Part shown: positions 31,192 to 40,301 of the stretch, in pieces
How positions within the stretch are numbered: the stretch's first letter is position 1
Layout of the letters: each line of letters starts with the position of its first letter
NCBI GenBank assembly: GCA_038210495.1
Contig: JBBQWR010000025.1
Location: 10,857-74,856, forward strand
Source of the DNA: JBBQWR01 sp038210495
GTDB taxonomy: Bacteria; Planctomycetota; Planctomycetia; Pirellulales; DATAWG01
Length of the DNA stretch: 64,000 nt
Direction: 5' to 3'
Made by a program: the position numbers and the translations under genes
Notes under the pieces: model-generated
Seen by the model: the letters and a program-made list of their open reading frames with translations, nothing else
Databases searched by the model: none
What the model was told of the DNA's origin: nothing

Positions 31192-32024
31192 TTAAGAGTC
31201 CAAAAACAGAGAGACATTGGCGCTTCATTGCGCTCGACGCTCGGCCGTCATTAGTCGATCGACTGGGGATCGATCGCACGCTTGTCGTCCGCCGACCGAG
31301 CGATCTTGGTGATGCGTTCAAGCGAGTATCGACGGAAAGCGTCTGGATCGTTCCTCACGGAAAATGGGCGGAAAAATTAGCTGTGGCAGCGAATGAGCAT
31401 TTGCTGCATTTCCGGCAGCACGCCATGCCCTTTGGCGACCTACTGATGTTCGAACCGTCACCGAGGCCTGAATTGGTTCCCTCGCTACGCAACTATTTCG
31501 GTCATGTGGTCGGAGAAGTAGCGCCGTTAACGTTTCTGCCGTTCGATCAAATGGCCGAAGTTCTTCTGAGCGAAAAGCGGAGAGATTTATTCATCGCGGG
31601 ATCGATCGATATCGCCGCTCGGACTTTGACGTTAGCTCGGGGTGACTTGAATACCATGACTGTTCCGATTGCGGCCATCGGCCAGTTAAACGAATCGGAC
31701 TATAAAAAGTTTCGATTGGACGATTTTGGCTACGCCGTTTGCTTTGGCGATTTTGAGGCGTCGGCTCACGGCATCTTGTATGAATTCGACCCCGATTACC
31801 GGAAACGATTTGCCGCATCCCGGCGCGCTCAAGATAAGGGCTTCGGGCCATCGCTTAAACGACTTCGGCTCTTGCGGAGACTTCCGGCCGACGCCTTTCC
31901 AGGCATCCCCGAGCAAACACTGACTAAGATCGAAGAGGGCAAAGCGATGCCACCGCGTGGCAAAGCGCTGCAGACGATTGCCACCCTCTTGAGCGTCAGT
32001 CCTGAAGAGATCGAAACTTTTTAA
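31188..32024 (+). CDS. DUF2442-like protein with C-terminal XRE-type HTH
   Basis: 278 residues, probably the DNA-binding, autoregulating partner of the DUF4160 protein. Residues about 120-205 (ARTLTLARGDLNTMTVPIAA to HGILYEFDPDYRKRF) resemble a DUF2442-type domain followed by the FDPxYRKR junction found in DUF2442-HTH fusions. Residues about 222-278 form a Cro/CI-like helix-turn-helix (FGPSLKRLRLLRRLPADAF, LTKIEEGKAMPPRGKALQTI). The N-terminal 110 residues are not recognised and are extra compared with short DUF2442 proteins. The gene ends 2 bases before the pyrC stop, convergently. Confidence 0.65.
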   Translation: MIKSPKTERHWRFIALDARPSLVDRLGIDRTLVVRRPSDLGDAFKRVSTESVWIVPHGKWAEKLAVAANEHLLHFRQHAMPFGDLLMFEPSPRPELVPSLRNYFGHVVGEVAPLTFLPFDQMAEVLLSEKRRDLFIAGSIDIAARTLTLARGDLNTMTVPIAAIGQLNESDYKKFRLDDFGYAVCFGDFEASAHGILYEFDPDYRKRFAASRRAQDKGFGPSLKRLRLLRRLPADAFPGIPEQTLTKIEEGKAMPPRGKALQTIATLLSVSPEEIETF

Positions 32025-32026
32025 GC

Positions 32027-33307
32027 TCAGTCGCTCGCGGCAAACTTGATCTTCCCCCCCACGATCACCGTGTCGGCTTTGCCGCGCAGTCGCCAGCCGG
32101 CGAAGGGCGTGTTGACGCTTTTGGAGCGGAATTTTTCGGGGTCGACCGTCCAGCGAATATCGGGGTCGATCACCGTGATGTCGGCGTCGGCGCCGATCGC
32201 CAGCGTGCCCTTGGGGATTGCCAGGATGCGGGCCGGGTTGATCGTCATCTTCGCCAGCGCCAGCGGCCAGTCGAGATGGCCCGGCTCGATTAGTTTGGTG
32301 ACCACGAGGCCTAGCGCCGTCTCAAGGCCGACGATTCCAAACGGCGCCTGATCGAGTTCGCGCATCTTTTTCTCGCGGGCGTGCGGGGCGTGATCGGTGA
32401 CGATGCAGTCGATCGTCCCATCTTTGAGACCGGCGATGCAGGTGTCGTTGTCGCGCTGGCTGCGGAGCGGGGGGCTCATCTTGTAATTGGCGTCGAACGT
32501 CCGCAGCGATTCATCCGTCAGCGACCAGTGGTGCGGACAGACTTCGGTCGTGATTCGCACCCCCCGCAGTTTCGCGCGGCGGATGATTTCGACGCTGCCC
32601 GCGCTCGAGACGTGCATGATGTGAATCCGGCCGCCGGTCGCTTCGGCCAAGGCCACGTCGCGGGCGGTCATCACGTCTTCCGCCGCAGCCGGCATCCCCG
32701 GCAGCCCGAGCACCAGCGAGACCAGCCCCTCGTGCATCACCCCGCCGCGAGTCAGCTCGAGCACCTCGGCATGATTCAACACGGGCTTGTCGAACATCAG
32801 ACAATATTCGAACGCCCGGCGCATCAGCTCGGAATCGTAAACCGGGGCGCCGTCGTCGCTAAAGGCCACGGCGCCGGCCTTCACGAGCTGGCCCATCTCC
32901 GAAAGTTCCTTCCCCTCGCGCCCTTTGCTGACGCAGGCCACGACAAACACATTGCAGTTGTCGGCCCGAGCGGCCTGATGCCGAATGAATTCCACCGAGC
33001 CTTGCGTGTCGATCGGGGGCTCGGTATTGGGAATGCAGGCGATGCTGGTGAACCCACCGGCGATCGCGGCCGCCGTGCCCGTGGCGATCGTCTCATCTTC
33101 CTCGCGCCCCGGCTCGCGAAGATGCACGTGCATGTCAATCAAGCCGGGCGAAACGATCTTGCCAGTAGCATCGACGATCGTGTCCTGGCTGTCCGCGGGG
33201 ACATCGTATCCAGCGATGCGGCCATCGCGCACGAGCAGATTGGTGACCCGATCGAGCGTTTGGCTGGGGTCGATAACGCGGCCGTTTTTGATGAGCAGAG
33301 TTGGCAT
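32027..33307 (-). CDS. pyrC: Dihydroorotase (PyrC, type I)
   Basis: 426 residues. It closes carbamoyl-aspartate to dihydroorotate, the third step of pyrimidine synthesis. Metal ligands visible: His60 and His62 in DMHVHLREPG, the bridging Asp in FSDDGAPV, His in LNHAEV, His in HIMHVSSAGS and the catalytic Asp in IVTDHAPH. This Asp-bridged pattern fits the type I enzyme (as in Bacillus) rather than the carboxylysine type of E. coli. It follows pyrB on the same strand, with only an R3 hairpin in the 110-base gap, so the two are probably co-transcribed and may form a PyrB-PyrC complex. Confidence 0.96.
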   Translation of the reverse strand: MPTLLIKNGRVIDPSQTLDRVTNLLVRDGRIAGYDVPADSQDTIVDATGKIVSPGLIDMHVHLREPGREEDETIATGTAAAIAGGFTSIACIPNTEPPIDTQGSVEFIRHQAARADNCNVFVVACVSKGREGKELSEMGQLVKAGAVAFSDDGAPVYDSELMRRAFEYCLMFDKPVLNHAEVLELTRGGVMHEGLVSLVLGLPGMPAAAEDVMTARDVALAEATGGRIHIMHVSSAGSVEIIRRAKLRGVRITTEVCPHHWSLTDESLRTFDANYKMSPPLRSQRDNDTCIAGLKDGTIDCIVTDHAPHAREKKMRELDQAPFGIVGLETALGLVVTKLIEPGHLDWPLALAKMTINPARILAIPKGTLAIGADADITVIDPDIRWTVDPEKFRSKSVNTPFAGWRLRGKADTVIVGGKIKFAASD

Positions 33308-33318
33308 GGTTTTTCAAC

Positions 33319-33405
33319 GGGGCTAGGGGTGGAGGGGCGAGGGAAGCATACGGCGGTGAAGCCGCCGAAACCCGCTAGTCCCTAGCCCCATCGCCCCTAG
33401 CCCCT
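33319..33405. repeat. R3 hairpin repeat (copy b)
   Basis: Left arm GGGGCTAGGGGTGGAGGGGC, inner stem GGCGGTGAAGCCGCC, right arm CCTAGCCCCATCGCCCCTAG. It lies between pyrB and pyrC. Confidence 0.8.
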
Positions 33406-33417
33406 CTTGCTTCAGAT

Positions 33418-34380
33418 TCAGTTTTCGTTCGCCCCGGTGACGAGCCACAGCACGGCCATCCGAACCGCAAGACCGTTGGTGACTTGTTCGAGAATCAGCG
33501 AGTGCGGGCCGTCGGCCACGTCGGGCGTGACTTCGACGCCGCGATTGATCGGGCCCGGCGCCATCACGAGGATGTCGTCCTTCGCGCGAGTCAGCCGCTC
33601 CCGATTCATCGCGTAGAGCAGCGCGTATTCGCGGACCGACGGAAACGGCCGGGTGTATTGCCGCTCGAATTGAATCCGCAGCAGATTAAGCACGTCGCAG
33701 CGGGGCAGAATGTCGTCGAGCGAGAACGAGACTTCGACCCCCAGCTCTTCCCACCGCCGCGAAACCAATGTCGACGGGCCGCACAGGATTACATGGGCCC
33801 CAAGTTTTTTCAGGCCCCAGATATTCGACCGGGCCGTGCGGCTGTGGGCGATGTCGCCGACGAGCGCGACGGTCAGCCCGGCGATGTGGCCGCGGCGCTG
33901 GCGGATCGAAAGGATGTCCAGCAGCCCTTGGGTCGGATGTTCGTGAGGACCGTCGCCGGCGTTGATCACCGAGCAGCCCAGATTCTGGGCCAAGAGTTGC
34001 GGCGTGCCGGGCGCGGGATGGCGGCAGACCACGGCATCGACCCCCATCGCCTCGATGTTTCGGCCCGTGTCGATAAACGTCTCTCCCTTGGAGAGGCTCG
34101 AACCGGAGGCCGAGAAATCGACCGTATCGCCCCCCAGCCGCCGTGCCGCCAGCGAAAAGCTCGTTCGCGTGCGAGTCGAGTTTTCGAAAAACAGGTTGGC
34201 GATCGTCTTGCCGGCGAGCAACGGAATTCTCTGGTGGCAGCCGCTGGTGGCCTCTTTAAGCATCACGGCCGTGTCGAGGATCGTGTTGATTTCCTCGGCC
34301 GAGAGACTCTCCAAGTCGAGCAAATGCCGGCGGGTCCAAGTGGCGGGAATGGCGTCGAGCTGGCTGATATCGAGGCTCAT
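33418..34380 (-). CDS. pyrB: Aspartate carbamoyltransferase catalytic subunit (PyrB)
   Basis: 320 residues. It condenses carbamoyl phosphate with aspartate, the second step of pyrimidine synthesis. The ATG at 34380 gives the normal length; the frame upstream reads through an R2 repeat and is not family-like. Carbamoyl phosphate site STRTRTS at 68-74. The HPTQ motif is in GDGPHEHPTQGLLDI, and the aspartate-binding loop is near the C-terminus (MAPGPINRGVEV). No pyrI regulatory subunit is adjacent, so this is the class that pairs with dihydroorotase. Confidence 0.96.
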   Translation of the reverse strand: MSLDISQLDAIPATWTRRHLLDLESLSAEEINTILDTAVMLKEATSGCHQRIPLLAGKTIANLFFENSTRTRTSFSLAARRLGGDTVDFSASGSSLSKGETFIDTGRNIEAMGVDAVVCRHPAPGTPQLLAQNLGCSVINAGDGPHEHPTQGLLDILSIRQRRGHIAGLTVALVGDIAHSRTARSNIWGLKKLGAHVILCGPSTLVSRRWEELGVEVSFSLDDILPRCDVLNLLRIQFERQYTRPFPSVREYALLYAMNRERLTRAKDDILVMAPGPINRGVEVTPDVADGPHSLILEQVTNGLAVRMAVLWLVTGANEN

Positions 34381-34430
34381 GGGACAGGTCCTGCGGTGGT
34401 GATCGGCGGGCGTGATTCTAGCATTGCTGG

Positions 34431-34551
34431 CGCCGAGTGGCGAGTGGCGGGTGCCGACCCATTGGCCGCCGCATTGATGCGACGATATGCGGCAAGCGAA
34501 AATGCACAATTGCGCCACATAATTCCGCGCCCCATGAATGTGGCGGCTAAG
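34431..34551. repeat. R2 and R9 repeats upstream of pyrB
   Basis: CGAGTGGCGAGTGGCGGGTG (34434-34453) is an R2 copy. GCGCCACAT (34513-34521) with ATGTGGCGGCTAAG (34537-34550) is an R9 copy that can pair. The R9 tail also occurs at 40241-40257. Confidence 0.6.
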
Positions 34552-34644
34552 CACGATTCGCGATTGCCTCCGCGAGCGATTTTTCCTAGTATCGCCCCCC
34601 TCTTCTCACGATTCTCGTCTAATGGTCGACTTCGAGCGCCCTTC

Positions 34645-36354
34645 GTGGAACAGCAATCGATATCCGCGCGCCGGCTGATTGTGTGGCAGTGCTTTGCGCT
34701 AGCGGCGATCGGTGGCGGCTGCGCGGGTCCGCTCGCTTCGACTTCGGCGATCGTCGATTTGCGAAAGGAAATGGAGTCGTCGGAGAAAAGCAGTTCGGCG
34801 ATGGCGAAACACTCGCGTTCGGATTCGCCTGGGCTTAACGAAACGGACCGCCCGCTGTCGGCGATCACTCCACTATCATCTTCGCCGGCGGCGGCTACGG
34901 CGAGCGTCAATGTCGCGGCTGCGACGGACGGTCGCCCCGGCATCGGTTTTCCGCCGCTCGATTCGAGCTTGGCGGGTGACATCGGATCGAAAACTTCGAG
35001 CGGCCCGGCTCACGGCGCCGAACGCGACGACGCGGCGCTGGCTCAATTCGCAGCCGAGCTTCGGAACTTTGGTGGCATCGATCAGGCCGCGAAGTTGTCT
35101 CTGCTCAACGATCTCAAGCAATCCGATCCCGCGCTTCGGGCGCAATTGATACGTCAATTTCGGATGATGCTCGCCTATCGCGACGGTCAAAATTCCACGC
35201 GAGCCACCACCAGCGACGCGAATCGCTCGCTGCTTGCCTTGGCTGGGGCCATGAGCGGGGCGGGGGCCGACAACGAATCTCCCCTCTCGTTGCCTCTGCC
35301 GCCTGCGGGGCGCAGGCCCGGCGTCCGCGAGGCCGCCAGTCTTATCGCCGCCGATTTGGCTCAAGCCGATCGTCAGGCGGACGACAGCGAGGTGCTCGTC
35401 AGTCCAAACGACGAAACCGGCGCCACGGAAAGAGAACCGACTGAATTGCCTCAGCCCAAGAAAACGGCCAAACCGAAAACGAACAGTTCGGCGGTGGTGA
35501 TCCCCGCCTCCTATGCAGCCGTCGTCGAAGGTGCGCCGCTGCGACCACCGCTCAAGGCTCGCGGCGACTCGCAATCGATGGCGTCCAGCAAAGTTCAGGG
35601 CATGGCCACCAAATCGCTTTCAAAACCGGCAGCCGACGTGACTTCCGCCGACACGGACGACAATCAACTTCAAATCACCAAAGCCATTCTTTCGCTGGAA
35701 AGCGCCGTCGGCACAAGTGGCGTCTCGCCCGACGACTTGCGCCGGCAGACCCAGCTTCGGCTGCTGTATCTGTCGGCGGGTCGTCGCGACGACGCACTGC
35801 GTCCCATCCCCGGCCTGTCCGCCGCCCAGCAGGAATTCTGGACGAAGGAATTTTACGGCCTGGCGACGTATCTCGATTCCGATCGAGTGGCCGACTCTGA
35901 GCGCCGCGCGACCGAGGCAGCCATGCACCTCCGCGAGGCGGCCGCGCAGATCGGTCAACTCGCCTCGCCAGTCGTGCGCAACTTGGCGTTCTGCAAAGAG
36001 GTCACGAGCTTTGGCGTGTACAAAAAATTCGCCAAGTACGAGTTCAAGGCTGGCGACGAGACGCTTCTGTACGGCGAGATCGAGAACCTCAAGCCGGAAT
36101 CGACCGACAAAGGCTTTCGCACGTCGGTCAAAAGCAGTTACCAAATCCTCGACAGCCACGGCCAGCGCGTCGCCGAGCAAGAATTTCCGCCCAGCGAAGA
36201 CCTCTGCGCCAACCAGCGCCGCGACTTTTTTATCCCCTACTTCATCTGGATACCGAAGCGGATCAACCCAGGCGAATATACACTGCAACTGACGGTCGAA
36301 GACGCTTTGAGCAAAAAGATCGGCCAATCGTCGATTCAGTTCAGCGTGAAATAG
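34645..36354 (+). CDS. Large putative lipoprotein, function unknown
   Basis: 569 residues from GTG 34645, chosen because the product then begins with a short basic stretch and hydrophobic signal (RRLIVWQCFALAAIGG) ending at Cys in GGGC, a plausible planctomycete lipobox. A Ser/Ala/Thr-rich low-complexity region of about 280 residues follows, broken by a helical block (AQFAAELRNFGGIDQAAKLS). The C-terminal 230 residues look folded: a helical part (LESAVGTSGVSPDDLRRQTQ) and a beta-rich end (VYKKFAKYEFKAGDETLLYG to GQSSIQFSVK). I do not recognise a named family. It is divergent from pyrB and convergent with the heme protein, so it has no informative operon partner. Confidence 0.7.
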   Translation: MEQQSISARRLIVWQCFALAAIGGGCAGPLASTSAIVDLRKEMESSEKSSSAMAKHSRSDSPGLNETDRPLSAITPLSSSPAAATASVNVAAATDGRPGIGFPPLDSSLAGDIGSKTSSGPAHGAERDDAALAQFAAELRNFGGIDQAAKLSLLNDLKQSDPALRAQLIRQFRMMLAYRDGQNSTRATTSDANRSLLALAGAMSGAGADNESPLSLPLPPAGRRPGVREAASLIAADLAQADRQADDSEVLVSPNDETGATEREPTELPQPKKTAKPKTNSSAVVIPASYAAVVEGAPLRPPLKARGDSQSMASSKVQGMATKSLSKPAADVTSADTDDNQLQITKAILSLESAVGTSGVSPDDLRRQTQLRLLYLSAGRRDDALRPIPGLSAAQQEFWTKEFYGLATYLDSDRVADSERRATEAAMHLREAAAQIGQLASPVVRNLAFCKEVTSFGVYKKFAKYEFKAGDETLLYGEIENLKPESTDKGFRTSVKSSYQILDSHGQRVAEQEFPPSEDLCANQRRDFFIPYFIWIPKRINPGEYTLQLTVEDALSKKIGQSSIQFSVK

Positions 36355-36397
36355 ATGTCTTCGTGACTTTCTCGCGTACTTACGCGGCCATGTGAGC

Positions 36398-39346
36398 TTA
36401 TTGCTGCGTCAGGTAGGCCAGCAGATCGCGAAATTCCTGGGTCGTCAGCGAATCGGCTAGCCCTTCCGGCATGATCGAGGTCGCGAGTGGCGTTCGCTGG
36501 TCGATTTGATCCGGCTTAAGCACGAACAACTTGCCAGTCGTGTCGGCGTAGGTTTCGAGATCGCCCGGACCTTCCGAAACGAGTTGCCCCGTCAGCGCCC
36601 GGCCGTCTTTGAGCACGAGCGACCAGGGAATGAATCGCGGGGCAATTTCCTTGCTCGGATCGACAATCGATTCGATCAGCTTGCGGCGAGTCAGTTGTTT
36701 CGCCGCGGTCGTCAAATCGGGCCCAACAGCGCCGCCGCGGCCGTGCGATTGATGGCATTTATAGCAGCCGGCCGTTCGCGAATGAAAGAATATCCTGGCG
36801 CCCGCCGCGGCGCCCGCCGGGCCATCCAATTGCTTCAGCCACGTATCGACGTCGTGCTTCGCAGCGCCCGTTTCAATCGGTGGCGGGATGTGGGCGATTA
36901 GCTCGCCGGATTCGCCGTCCCCGGAACTAGAAGCCTTGAGCTGTGCCAATTGCTCGGCCGAGAGCTTCATCCCGCGCAATCCGCGCAGCGCCTCGCGGCG
37001 AACCGTCGGATCGACGTCGGACGCCAAGCTCAGCAGTCGCGGCCGCTCGGCGTCGAATTCGGCCAGGCCTACGATCGCCTCGTCCCGCAGCTGCGGCGGG
37101 GCGTGCGAATCCGTTGCCACGGCCGCCAAGAGCTCGACCCGCCCAGCGTGCGGCGACATCCGCAGCGAACGGACGACTTCCAGTTTTTGCCCCGGATCGT
37201 CGGTCGCTAGCAGCGATCGCCACTTGTCGAGCGTCAGCACGGGATGATCGGGCCGAAGAAGCTGCAAAGCCAAGCCTCGCATCGCCGGCGAGGTCTCGGC
37301 CGCCGTCAGCGCTCGCACGACATATTCCTCGCCGTGAAACTCGTCGGGCTTTTGGGCGCCGTCGAGCAACTCGAGCGTCGCGACGCAGGCCTCGAACAAC
37401 TCGCGCGTCGCCGCTTCGCCGCTGAGCATCGCCGCGATCCGCGGCCGTAACTCTTTGACATGCTCTTCGCCCACCCATTGGATCGCGGCAAACTTGATCG
37501 ACGGATCGGCGTCGCTGAGCCACTGCGGCAGGAGCTTCCGCGAGTCGGCCTCTCGGACCGACCGGAGCGCGAGGAGCACGCCAAGCCGCTGCCGAGCAAT
37601 AGTCAGCTTCGCCGCGTCGATGCTTGCCAAGGCGGCCGGACAGTTAATCAACGCCTGACGCGCCGCTTGCTGCAAGAAGGGATCGTCCTGATCGAGCGCC
37701 GCCAGAGCCGCATCGCGCGCAGCAGGTTTATTGGAGCGTCGCAGCGCCGCGGCTCGAACCTCCGCCGGTTGAGACGCATCGGCCAGCTTGACCGCATCGA
37801 ACGCGGCGTCGGGCATGCAACGGGCTGTCATCTCGCGAATTTCATGGGATCGATCACCCAGCGCGATGGCCAGAAAATCCGTCTTGCTATCCGCGACATC
37901 GGCAAGCGCCTGAATGGCCACCGCTCGAATCCGCGCATCGGAATCCTCGCGGGCCAACGTCCGCAACGCCGCGCGCGCTGCCTCATCGCCCGCCATCCGC
38001 CGCGCGGCATTTTCGCGAGTCAAACGATCCGCGGAATGAACGGCCGCAAGCCTGTCCTCGTAACTCCCGTCTCCCGACTCCCGTCTCCCGACTTTCTTCC
38101 CGTCCTTCGCTCGCACGTGCCAGATTCGCCCTTTGCCATGAACGCTATACGACTTGTCCGCCCAGTCGCTGATGAACAGCGAACCATCGGGCGCGACGGC
38201 CACGGCCGCCGGGCGAAAATCGTCGCCCCCCGTGACCAGCGGCGTCATCTTCGCCCAGGCCGCGGCGCCATGTTGGCTGAGCGTAAACCGATCGACCCGA
38301 TGATCGCCCCAGGACGTGCCAAATAGTTCCCCGCGATATTCGGCCGGCAAATTGTCGGATTCATAGGCGACCAAGCCCGAGGGCGCTTCGCCGACCGCCG
38401 AGGCCATCGGCAGCGTCCCCGGCAATTCGCCATTCCAAGCCTGAAACGGATGCGTACCCTTACGGCCATAGCGAAACCGGAATCCATAATCGCCCCCTTC
38501 GACGATCTGCAACAGCTTGCACGGGGGCCGCGAATCGGGATCGTTTTCGACCGAGAACAATTGGCCGTAGATGTCGAACGAGCATTGAAACGGATTCCAA
38601 AACCCGGTAGCGAACCGCTCGAGATGGCTGCCGTCGGCGTGGCAGCGGAAGAAGTTGCCCCCCTCGCCGCCGCCCGAGTGCGTGGCGCCGTCGCTGCCGA
38701 TCAGTTTGTAGGGCGCGCCGAGATTCTCGCCCATTCCGAAGTACAAATCGCCATGAAAATCGAACGCCATCCCTTCGATCCCGTCGTGCGGATAATTGCA
38801 CGTCGTCTCCAGCCGCGCGATCTGCGTTCGAACTGTCTTGCGAATGCCTGCTCCCTCACCCTCTGGTTTTTTCTCATCTCCCTCTCCCTTTGGGAGAGGG
38901 CTGGGGTGAGGGCTTGCCGCCTGCTTTGCGGCGCCATCCCCCTTCGAATCGCTCAACTTAAAAATTTCGCTCCGCGTCGCCACATACAACGACCCATCCG
39001 GCCCGATCGTCAAGCACATGGTGGACGATGTCCCCTCGAAATACGTCTCGACGCGATCGGCCTTGCCCGTCCCCTTGGTGTCTTCGAGCAGCCGAATCCG
39101 ATCGGTCGCTGGGCCCACGTATCCGCTTGGCCGCTGATGGGTATGGCTCTCCACGACAAGCACCCGGTCCTTGGGGTCGACCACCATTCCGATCGGCGTC
39201 TTGATATCCGGCGACTCGGCAAAGAGTTCGATCGACAGCCGCGGATCGGCAACTTTCGGCGGCTCCGCTCGCAAAGCGTTGGGAACCAGCCAGCCGCAAC
39301 AGAGAATGGTAAACAGAACGACCGCGCGCGTGAGATATTTGGTCAT
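36398..39346 (-). CDS. PVC-type membrane-bound dehydrogenase-like protein with HEAT repeats and c-type heme
   Basis: 982 residues, exported. ATG 39346 gives a signal peptide (KYLTRAVVLFTILCCGWLV, cleavage near LRA). Residues about 30-480 form a sugar-dehydrogenase-like beta-propeller (GMVVDPKDRVLVVESHTHQR, DGSLYVATR, DFHGDLYFGMGE). Residues about 480-830 are HEAT-like helical repeats. The C-terminal domain has one heme c site, CYKCH with Cys861, Cys864 and His865, and a likely axial Met in SIMPEGL. This architecture is widespread in planctomycetes and Verrucomicrobia and probably transfers electrons from sugar oxidation. Two dispersed repeats lie in frame in this gene: R1 at 38063-38094 and a hairpin repeat at 38853-38912. 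Confidence 0.9.
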   Translation of the reverse strand: MTKYLTRAVVLFTILCCGWLVPNALRAEPPKVADPRLSIELFAESPDIKTPIGMVVDPKDRVLVVESHTHQRPSGYVGPATDRIRLLEDTKGTGKADRVETYFEGTSSTMCLTIGPDGSLYVATRSEIFKLSDSKGDGAAKQAASPHPSPLPKGEGDEKKPEGEGAGIRKTVRTQIARLETTCNYPHDGIEGMAFDFHGDLYFGMGENLGAPYKLIGSDGATHSGGGEGGNFFRCHADGSHLERFATGFWNPFQCSFDIYGQLFSVENDPDSRPPCKLLQIVEGGDYGFRFRYGRKGTHPFQAWNGELPGTLPMASAVGEAPSGLVAYESDNLPAEYRGELFGTSWGDHRVDRFTLSQHGAAAWAKMTPLVTGGDDFRPAAVAVAPDGSLFISDWADKSYSVHGKGRIWHVRAKDGKKVGRRESGDGSYEDRLAAVHSADRLTRENAARRMAGDEAARAALRTLAREDSDARIRAVAIQALADVADSKTDFLAIALGDRSHEIREMTARCMPDAAFDAVKLADASQPAEVRAAALRRSNKPAARDAALAALDQDDPFLQQAARQALINCPAALASIDAAKLTIARQRLGVLLALRSVREADSRKLLPQWLSDADPSIKFAAIQWVGEEHVKELRPRIAAMLSGEAATRELFEACVATLELLDGAQKPDEFHGEEYVVRALTAAETSPAMRGLALQLLRPDHPVLTLDKWRSLLATDDPGQKLEVVRSLRMSPHAGRVELLAAVATDSHAPPQLRDEAIVGLAEFDAERPRLLSLASDVDPTVRREALRGLRGMKLSAEQLAQLKASSSGDGESGELIAHIPPPIETGAAKHDVDTWLKQLDGPAGAAAGARIFFHSRTAGCYKCHQSHGRGGAVGPDLTTAAKQLTRRKLIESIVDPSKEIAPRFIPWSLVLKDGRALTGQLVSEGPGDLETYADTTGKLFVLKPDQIDQRTPLATSIMPEGLADSLTTQEFRDLLAYLTQQ
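38063..38094. repeat. R1 repeat in frame inside the heme protein gene
   Basis: CTCCCGT/CTCCCGA units encode RRESGDGSYED. They fall between the propeller domain and the HEAT repeats, a place likely to tolerate insertion. Confidence 0.8.
38853..38912. repeat. CCCTCACC...GGTGAGGG palindromic repeat in frame in the heme protein gene
   Basis: A 60-base (20-codon) palindrome: CCCTCACC pairs with GGTGAGGG and the inner arms CCCTCTCCC and GGGAGAGGG form the hairpin. It encodes SPHPSPLPKGEG and following residues. The same type of repeat is common between genes in many bacteria. Confidence 0.75.
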
Positions 39347-39684
39347 GGGGGCGAGAAGAAGATTTGGCGGGAAACAAACGGGAAGGCCGGCCCAATTGTA
39401 GTCACGGCGACCGGTCAATGACAAACGCGGGAGGGTGGGCGGTGGATGGTAGGTGGACAAGATTGGTTATGGCGCCGTGCTGGTGATAAAAAGGAAATGT
39501 ACGCGCTCCCGGTCTCGGCGCTCTACTCCGCTTTGCGGCCGCGCTATCTTGGCGAAAATTCAAGTCGCCAATAGAATTGCCAGGAGCGGACGTTGACGCC
39601 TTTTACCCACTGCCCGCCACGATTGTCTCGTCTACCGCGAATCGGAGACAACAGACCGGTTCGGCAACCCCTGGAGAACGACCG
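39347..39684. other. Divergent intergenic region
   Basis: 338 bases between the heme protein and the repeat peptide gene. I see no gene and no named repeat. GGAG (39673-39676) is the ribosome binding site of the downstream gene. Confidence 0.4.
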
Positions 39685-39999
39685 ATGCTTCTAAGAATTT
39701 CGCGGATTGCAGCTATCCTCGTGGGAGCCTTACTTGGCATTGCCGTGACCGGGGCGCAAGCCGCGCAGAACGGCCAAGCTGGAGTGCAAGGCGAACAACA
39801 AAACGGGCAGACCGGCGCACAAGGGGAACAACAGAACGGCCAATCCGGCGAGCAAGGGGAGCAGCAAAACGGCCAGATCGGCGAACAGGGCAACCCGCAA
39901 AACGGTCAAGCCGCCCTACCTCGCCTCGCCAAAAATGTCATCGCCGTGCATCAGCGCCAGCAGCCAAAGCGACTAGCTGTCCGAAAAGCGCTTCGCTGA
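39685..39999 (+). CDS. Short secreted Gln/Gly/Asn-rich tandem-repeat peptide
   Basis: 104 residues. Residues 1-26 form a signal peptide (LLRISRIAAILVGALLGIAV, cleavage after AQA). The mature part starts with about four copies of an 11-residue repeat, QNGQxGxQGEQ (at DNA level a 33-base period from about 39766 to 39910), then a basic tail (RLAKNVIAVHQRQQPKRLAV). GGAG lies 8 bases before ATG 39685. No family is recognised. The repeat is hydrophilic and low in complexity, like secreted matrix or metal-binding peptides, but there is no evidence for either. A frame shift near the 3' end cannot be excluded because the tail looks different. Confidence 0.6.
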   Translation: MLLRISRIAAILVGALLGIAVTGAQAAQNGQAGVQGEQQNGQTGAQGEQQNGQSGEQGEQQNGQIGEQGNPQNGQAALPRLAKNVIAVHQRQQPKRLAVRKALR

Positions 40000-40301
40000 A
40001 CTTCCGGCGGTCAAGGTGAGTTTTTCAGGTTCATCCGGCGGAAGCGCGACCTTGGAGTTATGCCTTGAAAATCCACGCTCGCGCCGGCACTCGCTAAAAC
40101 CGGATGAACCAGATACCTGCGGCCTGGTCAGGGAAAAAGCCGCAGGCTGGGACGAAATGGAGCCGCCATAACTGTCTACTCCGCCGTTAACGGCCATGCT
40201 ATCTTGGCGGTTAGACGCATGTTGCCGGGAGCAACGCCACATGTATGTGGCGGCTAAGATTTTTTGCTCGCCACTCGCCGCCCGCCACCCGCCACGATCT
40301 C
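40000..40301. other. Intergenic region with R9 and R2 repeats
   Basis: No gene. Holds a GGTTCATCCGG/CCGGATGAACC inverted pair (40028-40038 with 40099-40109), the R9 palindrome CGCCACATGTATGTGGCG (40235-40252) and an R2 copy (40268-40297) that reads into the upstream open frame of ispG. Confidence 0.55.

Noticed and set aside
33484..34644. Plus-strand frame running through the antisense of pyrB into the lipoprotein gene
   Set aside because: The part up to 34380 mirrors pyrB, and the product before GTG 34645 has no signal or family features. Only the part from 34645 is kept.
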